Positions 49,456 to 62,522 of a stretch of 64,000 bases of DNA are shown one piece after another. Below the pieces are notes generated by a model. The model saw only the letters and a program-made list of their open reading frames with translations. It searched no databases and was not told the origin of the DNA. The DNA lies in NCBI GenBank assembly GCA_943735955.1, contig OX030960.1, forward strand, positions 3,311,233 through 3,375,232, given 5' to 3'. The position numbers and the translations under genes were made by a program. Within the stretch, counting starts at the first letter, position 1. Each line of letters starts with the position of its first letter. The stretch comes from Piscicola geometra (lineage: Eukaryota; Annelida; Clitellata; Hirudinida; Piscicolidae).

Positions 49456-52150
49456 TGTAAATTCCTACTTGTACGTGCGTTTGTATGCTTGAGCACGACT
49501 GTTTGTGTCAATGTTTGTTTGTGTGTGCCTGCGAAAGCGTTGGAGAAGTTTATGGCTGAGGCTTTGAGAGACACTTCTTCATAAATTTGCCTTCTTGTCT
49601 CTTCCTGTTGTGGCCTTTCCGGGGCGTCTTATGAATAATTTCAGCATGAAACTTTCGGCAAATATTTTCCGTGCGGATTATTCCACGTAAGATGTTCCAG
49701 TTCAAAGAGACCTTTCCAGGCAAATAAAGCTTTTTTTTATTAATAGACGCTTTCTAATTTCTAAGCTAGTTGGATGTTTGCAATAAAGTCTTCAAGATTC
49801 ACGTTCTTTTTGTTTGCTTGCGTGTGCGTGAGAAGTTATGTGCGTGAAAGATTGTGTATGTACACATACGTACTGGAGTACTGAAGTGGGTTTTATCCAT
49901 CTTTGATCGTCTCTTTTACATCTTCAAGGGTTTTTATACCCTCGTTTATTGTAGATGTAGTTTTATTTGAGCACATGTACGTTTATTTTGTTGTATGTTT
50001 TTTGTATGTTTTTATGTATAAACCTGTGTGTGTGTGTGTCTATATGTATTTGTCTGTGTGTACGTGCTTGAAAAGAGGCTGCATCAATACGGATTAGGGC
50101 ACCAGGCATGGACTGGCCGGTGCTCGACGTCGTATACTGTGTTCACGTTCTTTATGTGCGTGCAAGTGGATGACGACGACGGTGGAACAAGCGGGAGATG
50201 TGCATGATAAAAAGCAGGGTGCACGAGCAAGATAAGAAGAGGCTCGGGCTAGGCAGCGAGGAAAGTGAGGAATGGCAGCGTGTCACAAAAGCCTTCCCGC
50301 CAGGCACTACATAAGCATGCGACACCACATTACACCGCATTAAGGGGGCTTGCAGGGGTTATCTCACAGCCTCCATTAGAACAGATTTTCAATTTCGCAA
50401 CGAAGCGAGGTCAGGCGACCTGCTCTAAACAACTTCACGCTTGCACTTATAGGCGAATTGATGGCGCTTCTCTTATTAATTCTACATTATCTACGCTACC
50501 GCCAACAGCAATGCTTTGACCTGGCACTCTTCATTCCTGCGATTGTTCTCCCGTCGCTTTCTCGATCACTCTCGCTGCACCGATGCAAGCATCGAGACTC
50601 TTCGATCGAACGTCGCTGAACTCGCAACGGACTGGGAAAGCATTGGACGAAGCACCAACGACGAGGTAGGTTTTAATTACGTGGCTGATTTATCGATAAT
50701 AAAACCAGAATACCATGAACTCAGACACGGCTACCACACGGCATTACTAATAAGCCGGCCCATTAGCTCTCGCAATCAACTACATTGATTAATTAAAGAG
50801 ATTATGAATAATTAAAAGTGAATCATTGGAATTGTTTGCTTTTATCTTTAATTGTTTGTCTATTTAATACATGCTTGCTTTTATAAGTTGTCGATCCTAC
50901 AAAATGGTCTATGAAAATACGTTTAAACATCGTAAATCAAGAATTATCTAGTTTATGGGGAATACTGCTGGAAAGAAATAAACACTGCGAAAGTTTTGGA
51001 GAGGATATTTTTAGAACGAGTGTGGAAGGAGCGGATGATGGATGAGCGGGAATGATTGCGCGCTTCCTCCTGCACTCATGCGCATCTGCAAGAGTCCCCT
51101 TCCTTCCTCCTCCCCATAATCCTCCATCCTTCCTTCTTGTTCCCTCCTTCCTCCATCCTTCCATCCTTCCTCCCTCCTTCCTCCATCTTTCTTTTCTCCT
51201 CCATCCTCTCTTACTCCCTACTCTCTTTCTTCAACACTTTTTGACTTTCGATTTTTTTTGTTTTCTAGGTTTTTTAGATATCCATCTACTTTCCCCTTCT
51301 AAATAAAATTAATTTTTTTTTATCATTCACTTTCGTTTTTCATCTTTTTCAATATTTTTTCTTGTTTTTGTTCATCTTATCAGATGGTTAATTCCAGCGT
51401 TTTAAATCATTCTCTGTTTATCTCTTTTTTAACCGCTTCGTTTTTACACCACCACCACAACCAGCAGCATCTCCATCTTCAACATAATTCCACTTTTCTC
51501 TTGATACATCAAACATCTAAAACTTCCCCACACTTATTTATACAATCTTCTCTCGTTTTCAAAATACTTCTTCGCAACCTTACCTTTCACTCCACCACAT
51601 CAATCACTCCTCTTCCACACAGCACGACCGCCCACAGTTTCTCTGCAGCCTTTCTTACACGTTATTAATCTTTGCGCCTTTCATACTTCCACTTTCGATC
51701 ATCGAACTTTTCTTAAACATCAATTCTCACCACCTCATCTTGCGAGAAGCCATCTTTCTAGCAACTTCTCATTATTCAGTTAATCCACCATCCATTCATC
51801 TCAGAACTTTCTTTATCGAATCTACCACCTCTGTTGCCCCTGAGTGATTTTATAAACGACCTTTAAAGTTTGCATAGTAGACCGGATACTGAATTAATGA
51901 CTTTTCACAAAATACTGTAATTTATTAGTTTTAACTTATGCTAAACTCTTCCATCTATAAATTTATTAGTCTATTTATTTAAGCATTCATCAAGCCGCCA
52001 GTTCATCCATTCATCTTTTAATTAATTCTTTCGTTTATGAAATCACTCATGCATTTTAAAACTAATCTATTCATTTATCAATTCATTGTAATCTAACAAT
52101 TCATTCATTCAACCACCAATTCATTTACAAGTCATTCATTCATTTACAAA
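49456..52150. other. Gene-free region with pyrimidine-rich patch
   Basis: CCTCC/TTCC-rich sequence at about 51085-51235. An open frame at 50265-50788 has normal-looking composition but matches nothing I recognise and has no clear partner exons. Confidence 0.35.
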
Positions 52151-52154
52151 GAAC

Positions 52155-53945
52155 CTAGTCATTCAAAAACCACCCACCCATTCACTCACAAACCACCCAC
52201 CCATTCACTCACAAACCACCCATTCATTCAGTCACAAACCACCCACCCATTCTTTCAGTCACCCACCCATTCACTCACAAACCACCCGCCTATTCATTCA
52301 GTCACCCACCCACCCATTCATTCAGTCATCCACCTATTCATTCAGTCACCCACCCATTCACTCACAAACCACTCACCCATTCATTTAGTCACCCACCCAT
52401 TCACTCCCAAACCACCCAACCATTCATTCAGTCACCCACCCACCCATTCACTCCCAAACCACCCAACCATTCATTCAGTCACCCACCCATTCATTCACCC
52501 ACCCACCCATTCATTCAGTCACCCACCCATTCATTTAGTCACCCACCCATTCATTCAGTCACCCACCCAACCATTCATTCAGTCATCCACCCATTCATTC
52601 AGTCACCCACCCACCCATTCATTCAGTCACCCACCCACCCATTCATTCAGTCACCCAACCCTTCATTCAGTCACCCACCCACCCATTCATTCAGTCACCC
52701 ACCCACCCATTCATTCAGTCACCCACCCACCCATTCATTCAGTCACCACCCACCTATTCATTTAGTCACCCAACCCTTCATTCAGTCACCCACCCATTCA
52801 TTCAGTCACCCACCCACCCATTCATTCAGTCACCACCCACCTATTCATTCAGTCACCCAACCATTCATTCAGTCATCCACCCATTCATTCAGTCACCCAC
52901 CCACCCATTCATTCAGTCACCCACCCATTCACTCACAAACCACCCATTCATTCAGTCACCCAACCATTCATTCAGTCATCCACCCATTCATTCAGTCACC
53001 CACCCACCCATTCATTCAGTCACCCACCCATTCATTCAGTCACCCACCCATTCATTCAGTCACCACCCACCTATTCATTCAGTCACCCAACCATTCATTC
53101 AGTCATCCACCCATTCATTCAGTCACCCACCCACCCATTCATTCAGTCACCCACCCATTCATTCAGTCACCCACCCATTCATTCATTCAGTCACCCAACC
53201 ATTCATTCAGTCACCCAACCATTCATTCAGTCACCACCCACCCATTCATTCAGTCACCCACCCATTCATTCAGTCACCCACCCATTCATTCAGTCACCCA
53301 CCCATTCATTCATTCAGTCACCCAACCATTCATTCAGTCACCCAACCATTCATTCAGTCACCACCCACCCATTCATTCAGTCACCCACCCATTCATTCAG
53401 TCACCCACCCATTCATTCAGTCACCCACCCACCCATTCATTCAGTCACCCACCCATTCATTCAGTCACCCACCCATTCATTCAGTCACCCACCCACCCAT
53501 TCATTCAGTCACCCACCCATTCATTCAGTCACCCACCCACCCATTCATTCAGTCACCCACCCATTCATTCAGTCACCCACCCACCCATTCATTCAGTCAC
53601 CCACCCATTCATTCAGTCACCCACCCATTCATTCAGTCACCCACCCATTCATTCAGTCACCCACCCATTCATTCAGTCACCCACCCATTCACTCACAAAC
53701 CACTCACCCACCCATTCACTCACAAACCACTCGCCCATTCATTCAGTCACCCACCCATTCATTCAGTCACCCACCCACCCATTCATTCAGTCACCCACCC
53801 ATTCACTCCCAAACCACCCAACCATTCATTCAGTCACCCACCCATTCACTCACAAACCACCCACCATTCATTCACTCACAAACCACCCACCCATTCATTC
53901 AGTCACCCATTCATTCACTCACAAACCACCCATTCACTCCCAAGT
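52155..53945. repeat. 20/24-bp minisatellite, about 1.8 kb
   Basis: Units of CACCCACCCATTCATTCAGT, often expanded by one extra ACCC to 24 bp, with CAACC and CATCC variants. A second unit type, CACCCATTCACTCACAAACC, dominates both edges and appears as islands inside. Larger blocks of several units are themselves repeated, which indicates higher-order duplication. Confidence 0.96.
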
Positions 53946-56900
53946 CCCTTCTTTCTTTCCCGACTCATCAGTGTCAAACTGCTGGTACGTAATGATGAAA
54001 CTTGACTATCAGCAGTTGTACCACTGAAGTGCTGGGAGAGATGCCTTCCTTCACCACCACCGACCATCCATCACTCACTCACGCCCATCACTCATTCATT
54101 AACCATCCATTTCTCACTTATCCACTCACCATCCATCCATCACTTATCTCTTTACTATCCACACCTTTTGTAATTTAGCTTTTATGTTTATTCTTTTAGA
54201 TTTAATCTATTTTACTTTATCCCTTTCTCAATTGTGCATTTTGGTCTATTTAAATTTATTCTCGTTTCCTGATTTCTCGTGAATTCAATTTCAGTTTATT
54301 TATTGAATTTATTTTTATCCACTATATAGCAAATAGCTTGTTCTTCAGTTAAAAAATCACAAACATTAAAAAATGCATTTCACCAACTAACCTATTTCTT
54401 ACTTGAATAAATATACAAAATATTTTTATCTTCTAAAAATAATACATTTCAAAAAATATTATTTTCTATTCAAGTTAAAAAAACAAAACTTTGTATTTTT
54501 TTCATATTCTAAAAGTAATTTTAGATTTTAAAAGAGTAGATAATAATGGCCGGCTCAGATGGAGATTCAGGTGGAACCAGAGATACCAACAGAAATACTA
54601 AAAGATACGACGAAAAGGAAAGAAGATGACAGACTCCCCATCAGTCATCCTGGCAGACAGGCATCCATCATCCACTGTCCACTCATGCCCTGCCTCCCTT
54701 GCGCTCTCACATTGACACTTTTAAGCACCAAATAGGTGCTTTTTTAATTATTATTTTCGAAATTGCTAATTGAAACTGGACTAATTACTTACATGACAAT
54801 TCTAATTATCATAAAACTCGAGTTTTAATAAGCCCTTTGCTGATGTTTCATATGCATTTTGAGAAGTTCTGCCAGATTAGCGGTCTAAATTACAAGCTTC
54901 CATAATTTTGTTTTATTTAAAAGTTAATTTATTCGAGCAGTGTTTCGGTGCGATAGGCATAATTGCTACATGAATTTTGTTATTCTATCGATTTTGCTTC
55001 TTGCCATTAGAGCTTTTTTCCACCGAAACCCTTGTTTACGCTGCCTTGTCTTTTGAAGCCGAATTAATAGTTGCTGTCGACTTTTCTGTTTTATGAAGTC
55101 GTCAAACTTTGATTTTTTGTGAACATACTTTTGATTGTGAAGATTTTTGGAATAAACTTTATGAAAAAGAGTTAGTTTGCTTTATATTGTTCAGATGAAA
55201 CGTTGAAGAAAATATGAAAGCAGGCGAGCTATTCGTCCCCAGCGTTGAGTCTGCTAATAAGCTTTCAGAGTAAAACCATTTTTATTATATTTTTTCATTA
55301 AATGATGGGAATAATGGTATGGATAAAACGGAATAAAATTCTAATTACGCAGAAAAGAGTAATGAGAGGACTAACGACGATGATTATTGCGAAATTAATG
55401 GGAAAAGCTGAAGCAATGAAAATTAAAAATGAGATTTATAAAACACTTTTTTCGGATAATTTGAAAAAAGCACGTTTTGAGATTTTTGAAAAATAGTAAG
55501 CTTAGTTATTTACAATTTAATTAATTTAATATTTTCACAATTGTAACAAATTAATTTTTACATTTCTTTTTATCTTTTTCCCATAATTCTTCTTCGTCTA
55601 TGAAACATCCAACACATAAAAGCGTCATATCGTGTGTATGAATACTTTTTTATACTTAAACGTTTGTCAATCAGTTCTCTTAAAAAACCATGGATTGGTC
55701 TGGCAGTGGTGGTGGATCGAGATGGAAGGAAGATGCTGATGGCAGTGGAAGGTAATCCGGGGATGGAAAATAGTTGCAAATACGTGTTGAGTGTGCAAAG
55801 GCTTTTTAGTGGATTCATAAAAAAGAATGGCAGCTGGATATTTGCAAGGAAAAACAAATTTCAGCCAAAATAAAATGGTGCAAAAAGCTTCAAACAAAGG
55901 TGATGTGACTTTTTCGCTGGAAATAATGTACTCGTATTGGAAGTCGATGGGCGGTGTATTAATAACGGCTGCTGTAATTGCCTTGTGCAATTAATGAGTG
56001 CTCACCACTTGGCCGCTCGAAGGCACTTTCGCAAGATCGTTATGCCTATAATCATGCCTCGTCCTGCTGCTGTACTTTGTTGGTGTCGTAAGCGAGAGCA
56101 GCTCGTTGTTTTGCGACTGTTTTACTTTTTTTTTCGTTGACTTTTTGTTTGCGGTTGAATTTATGTTTCTTGTTTTTTGTTTGTTTTTGTTTTATTGTAG
56201 GACTGCACTTAATTTGGTTCAAGTTTATCTGATGCGTTTGGTTTGTGAGTGAAACTTAATGAAAAATCATTGAAACACCATCTGCTTAAGTTTTTTCCCA
56301 CAAATTGAACAAAAAAACTTCAAAATTGTTGAAATAAACTGCAAAAAGAATTCTCATAAAGATGCTTGTTGTTCTTGAGAACTAGCAGTTTGGTGCTAAA
56401 ATCAAGGGTATTTTAAGGCTAAAAGACTAGTGTAGGAGAAGATGAAAAAGTGGAAGAAAAAAAATTCTGCGTGGTTTTTAACTCTCTAAACTAAACTAAA
56501 CATTATATAATTGATTTATAAGTGCCTTTCTGTGAGTTTCTTTTCGTTAGGAGTGTTAATGTACACATTGAAAAAGTTCTGCCTTTTTCGTGCATTTTCG
56601 TCTTTAAAAGCTATAATTGAGAATCTTTCTCTAAAAAGATGTGCTAGTAAAAGCGATCTTTTTTTGTTATAAAGAATCGCAACCACGCCATTATCAATAC
56701 AAAGAGTGTGTCGATTAAGGATGGGACATACGTCAAGTTTTAAGCGTTGGGTGGATAGTTGGAGACATTTAGTTCGCCTTAATGACCCCACTACCTTTAT
56801 TACTGACTTTTAAAGCCATTTCAGTCTAATCCGGGTTTTCAAACGCCATGTTAAATTCAAATTTATACATTTTTATGCTTTTTAGTATCAGTGCTTAATT

Positions 56901-57824
56901 GATAAAAATAGAAAACTTGAATTTTACAAAGCCTTCGTAATATTTTTTTATTTTCTTTAAATTGTAAATTGTAAAAAGCTATTATACTATTATTTTTTTA
57001 TCAACGAAGATTTGTTTGATTAAAAAAATTTGTACACTTTTTAATTTTTTTTATATTTTAACACATTTTTTTGAAGTTTATATAAAGAATCTCATTGAAA
57101 AAGCATTTTTATCATTATTTAGTTTTTTTTATACATTTTAGTTATCTTACTTATTAAATTAGAATTAAAAACTTTGAGTTAACTTTTAAAGAGCGGAAGT
57201 CTATGAAAGTTATGCCCTTGGTACCCTTGTAGTTTCAAAAGTCGCATGTAAAGTTTTCAGTTCCATTTAATAAATTATTAAAAAAGCTCATTAAAATGGA
57301 AACATTAAATGTGATTGAATATGAAAATCTGTTAAAAAAAGAGACTATTTCTGAAGAAAGTGAGAATTTAAAAGACCAAATTGCACATGGTACCTTTGCC
57401 CTTTATTGTAACTTTCTATGTCTTTTCTATTTTTTTAAATCGTAACTGTGTTTCATTTTATAATTATTAATATGTGTTTATTATATATTCAGGGGTAAAT
57501 ATGCATTAAAACGTATGCAATTGTTGGTATTTTATAATACAGTTGATAATATCTCTAAAACGCAATAATATTAAGAAGTAAATAACATTAAATTAAATTA
57601 TTCATAAATTAACATATTTAAATTATTAAATTTATATTCATAAATTGTTTATAGGTCACAGATGCTTAAATACGTAATATATTGAATAAAAGTATTAATA
57701 CCATTTTAATATATACACACTATCTCACAAGTATATACTATATAGCAAATAAATTTTACAACATGCATACAAAATATTCTAGACTTGACTTCAAAACGCA
57801 GAAAAAGAGTCAAAAGCAGAAGAA
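53946..57824. other. Gene-free region upstream of CLUH
   Basis: Starts with a fading CCATCCATCACTCACTC-like tail of the array (to about 54150), then AT-rich DNA. The 500 bp before the CLUH start codon are strongly AT-rich; promoter or leader sequences are expected here but none is identified. Confidence 0.4.
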
Positions 57825-60800
57825 ATGAGCATTGTGAAAAATGGTGAGGAAGGTAGTTCAGCATTGTCGAATGGTGTGGAGGAAGATGGAGGAGAGTCGG
57901 AAGGGGGTTTGTTGGTGACGCAGGAGAACGCGTTCACCATCAACATTGCTGCACCGGGCAGTGAGCCCTTCGAGATGCCTGTAAGTGTCTGCATATATAC
58001 ACAACTATAATCATAAATATCACAGTCATTAATAACAATCTATAACCTCTCAATTCACCCGCCATAGGTTAGCTCGATGGAGTTGGTTCAAGAGATCTAC
58101 CAGATCCTGATTGACCGCGAGGAGACGTGTCATCGCACGTGCTTCAGTCTCCAACTCGATGGAGTCACATTGGACAACTTCATGGAACTGAAGGCTGTGC
58201 CAGGCCTCAAGGAGAACTCCACCCTCAAAGTTGTTGAAGGTCGCTGCATGGTATTTTGATGTATTTATTATACATTTTATTTCATTATCAATTCATTAAT
58301 CTTTTATTTATATTCAAAATAACCCAACCTTCTTCTCCTTCCCAACCCACCCTCACACCCATTTCAAGAACCTTTTTTTTCCCAACTCACACTAACACAA
58401 CACCATAAACTCCCCTAACCCATTCTCACACACCAACATCCCCCCCCCTCCACCCACCCACCCACACGCACGACAGAGATGTACACGGTGAGGGAGGCTC
58501 GCATCCACGTGCGCCACGTCCGCGACCTTCTCAAGTCGACCGACATGGTGGAGGCGTACATGGGCACCGACTGCAACTCGCCCTGTCTCCTCAACACTGT
58601 CACTGCTGGCAACGTACTCAGTCAGTTGGGCTTGGGGGAGGGGGAGGGATTAGGAAAGAGGTGGGGGGTTTAATTTTGAAAAGTTTTTTTTATAATGATA
58701 AAGTTAATTGGTGTTATGAGTTAGTTTAATTTTTAAAATCTATATTGGTCATTTTACAAATGTATTTTAATAAAGTTTATTAATATTTTAATTTAATTCT
58801 CATCTTAATAAACTCTATTTGTCCTTTGACAAATATATAGCCATTATTAGAGCGTGTCAGATGAGTGCACAGGTGCTGTATAAAAATTTAATTAAGAAAA
58901 TTATTATTACTGTTATTATCATTATTATTATAATTATTATGATTGTCATTATCATTATTATTATACTTATTATTATTCGGCACAGACAAGAAAGCGGCGA
59001 AGGGTGGTGGAGCTACAGAGGCAGGGCAGCAGGACCACCTTCCCCCCACGCACCTCCTGCCCAAGAATAAGGACCGCCCCCTCACTCCCCTCCACCCCGT
59101 CACTCAACAACTGAGGGTGGGTGGCCGTTTTGATTGTCTATTTATCGTAAAATCTTCTGAAAAATCAACATGAAAACCACTAAAATCACCATCAACGCTG
59201 TTACCTCAATGATCATCACCATGACTACCATCATCACCATCTCAATAACCACAAACCTCTGAACCATAATCACCAATATAATCCCCCCCCCCCAACCACC
59301 CCAACCGCCACGACCGCCACCACGACCACAGGGTCCACAATGCCTCAAGGTGCTGACGTTCAGTGGCTGGAATCCCCCGCCGGGCAACAGGCGCATGAAG
59401 GGAGACCTCCTCTACCTCAGCCTCACCACCGCCGAGGGCAAACGACACCACGTCACCGCCTCCACCACGGGCTTCTACCTTAACCAGTTTGGTGGTCGGG
59501 GTGGTAGGGCCGGTTTTGTGGGTTGTTGGTTGGAGGGGGTTTTGTTGGGGTTCTTGTTGTTGTGTCGTCGTTTTGTAATTTTTTAGGGTTTTGTTTTGGT
59601 TTTTTGTGTGGTTGTTGTTGTTGTTGTTAAGATGGGGTTGTTGCTTTGGTGTAAATTTTGTTGTTGTTTGTAGTTGTTAAGGGAGGGGTTAATGATAATT
59701 AAGATGCTCAGAGGTCATCACTTTTGATTAGGTTTACCTTTTAATCGTTGATTAGATGATTTAATTATATTTAATCGCTTCAAAATCAGTCAATTATCTT
59801 CTTCACGCCATGCTAGCTCAACGATTGATGACTTCAACCCGCAACCCGTGCTGCCCAAACATGTCTACCACTCACTAGTCGATCTGCTCAACAATGTTAA
59901 TAATCATTTAATTGGTCAATTATTCTTAACTTAATTAACTTTTTAATTAGTGTATTATGTAGGTCATTAGAAGTTAATTGGTCTATTACTTTGCTAATTA
60001 ACTTTCGAATTAGTGTATCGTTTAGGTAATTGGAAGGATTTCCATTTGTCTTATCTCTAGACATCGTTTTTAATTGGAGAGGCGCTCATTGTGAATGGCT
60101 CCTTTCTCAGATTTCTCCAATTTTCAAGAAGAACTTTCAGCAGCTTTTGAAGATAAGGTGGGGAATCTTGAATAACCTCCAACATCACCATCCGTCAACT
60201 CCATCCCTCATTAAAAATCAATGAATGACTTTTTAAATAACCAAAATTTGATTTAATTTCTCATTTAATTTTTTAAATTATTTCATTACTTGTTGATCTG
60301 GTTTGATGTGACAGCTTATCCTCTTCCCCTCGTCATTATCCCATCAAGCCACCCTCCCTCACTCAGGGAGCAGAAGCACCCCTTCGAAAGGGTGGCCACC
60401 CCCTACCAGACCTACTCCTGGCTCGCCCCCCAATGCGAACACACCTACGACTACATCCGATCGGAAGATGGTGGGTGGGTGGGTGCATTGTTGGTTCATA
60501 GGGGTGTTTAAGTTGTTGGAAAAATTGGAAATTCAAAAAAAAATTTTTAGATATTCAAGTTATTTAAATTTATAAAGTTTTAAAAAGCAGCAGTGATTCG
60601 ATTAATAAAACTTTCAAACATAATAAAATTTAATAAAATTTAAAAGAAGTATGATATAATTATAAAGCAATTTGATAAAAAAAAACGTTCCAAAATAATC
60701 TCCCTTTTTCTCCACAACAAATAACTCCAACCCCCGTCCAACCCAACCCTCCTCCAACCCCCTCTCGCCCCGACCAACCCTCCTCCAACCCTCCCCCCTC

Positions 60801-61852
60801 CTCTCAACCAACCATCCAGCGTTCACCTCTCGCCTGGGCTACGAGGAGCACATCCCGGGGCAGACGAGGGACTGGAATGAAGAGTTGCAAACCACGCGAG
60901 AACTGCCCTCCAAACAACTGCCTGACCGTCTCGTCAGGGAGAGGACCATTTTCAAGGTGGGTGGGTGGGGGGAGGAGGGCATGTGGATGGGTGGGGGGAG
61001 GGCATGTGGGTGGGTGGGGGGAGGAGGGCATGTGGATGGGTGGGGGGAGGGCATGTGGATGGGTGGGGAGAGGGCATGTGGATGGGTGGGGGGAGGAGGG
61101 CATGTGGATGGGTGGGGGGAGGAGGGCATGTGGATGGGTGGGGGGAGGAGGGCATGTGGATGGGTGGGGGGAGGAGGGCACGTGGATGGGTGGGGGGAGG
61201 GCATGTGGATGGGTGGGGGAAGGGCATGTGGATGGGTGGGGGGAGGGCATGTGGGTGGGTGGGGGGAGGGCATGTGGATGGGTGGGGGGAAGAGGGCACG
61301 TGGATGGGTGGGGGGAGGGCATGTGGATGGGTGGGGAAAGGGCATGTGGATGGGTGGGGGGAGGGCATGTGGGTGGGTAGGGGGAGGGCATGTGGATGGG
61401 TGGGGGGAGGGCATGTGGATGGGTGGGGAAGGAGGCAGGCAGGTACATGCGGTGTAAGGTGTTGGTGGGGTGGGATGGGGTATGGAAGGAAGATGGGTGA
61501 ATGGAGGTGTGAACGTGGAGAAAGAGGGGAGGGGTGGGGGAGTGAATGGGGGATTCGAGGGTGTCGTACGGTTTCTTAACGGTAATCTATGCCTCAATCA
61601 ACACATCGACCCTTCCATCCACCCATCAATACACCCTCCAATCAATCCATTCACTCACCACCTATTCACCCACCCGTCAAACCCCCCCCCCACCCCACCA
61701 CTCTCCCACTATTCCACCCCCCCCCCCCATCACCACCTCCCCCCACCAATCCAGGTGCACAGCGACTTTGTGGTAGCGGCGACGAGGGGCGCTCAGATGG
61801 TGATCGATGGAAACATCATGGCAATCAACCCCGGAGAAGATACCAAGTGCTC

Positions 61853-61927
<75 letters not shown>

Positions 61928-62461
61928 GCAAAGGGATATGATAATGATGATGATTATTATGGTTTTTATGTTGGTAATGATTATTATTATTATTATTATC
62001 ATCATGGTTTTTATGATGATGACAATGATAATAAGTAACCTCAAAACACTAAACATGATCTTTCCACCCCTACTACAACCACCACCGGCTCCACTACCAT
62101 CATCACCAACCCCATCACCACCATCATCATCATCACCACCACAGGATGCAGATGTTCTTGTGGAACAACATCTTCTTGAGTCTCGGCTTCGACGTCAAAG
62201 ACCACTTCAAGGACTTCGGTGGCGACAGTGCCGCCTACAGCGCCCCTGTGGGTTGTTGTTGTTGTGATAGTTGTGTTGGTTGCTGTAACGGTAGAATCGA
62301 TTTATTGGCACCTGCATCATCAACATCACTTCCATCTACTGCATGTTTGGCATTACTCACCACTAAGACAACCCACCCAAAAACAAATAAAACCTACTAC
62401 AACAACCACCACAACAACAACACTCATCACCTCCATCCTTCCGCGGCACACACACACTCAC

Positions 62462-62522
<61 letters not shown>

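Noticed and set aside
50265..50788. Two overlapping open frames with ordinary composition
   Set aside because: No domain, no matching exons and no neighbouring gene to join. Could be chance in a less AT-rich patch.
52155..53945. CRISPR-like array of short repeats
   Set aside because: The repeats are contiguous and related to each other without unique spacers, and the DNA is animal nuclear with introns.
60804..61597. Pro/His/Cys-rich minus-strand frames and Gly/Trp/Met-rich plus-strand frames of 130-250 codons
   Set aside because: They read the G-rich array inside CLUH intron 9; the flanking exons splice across it in frame.
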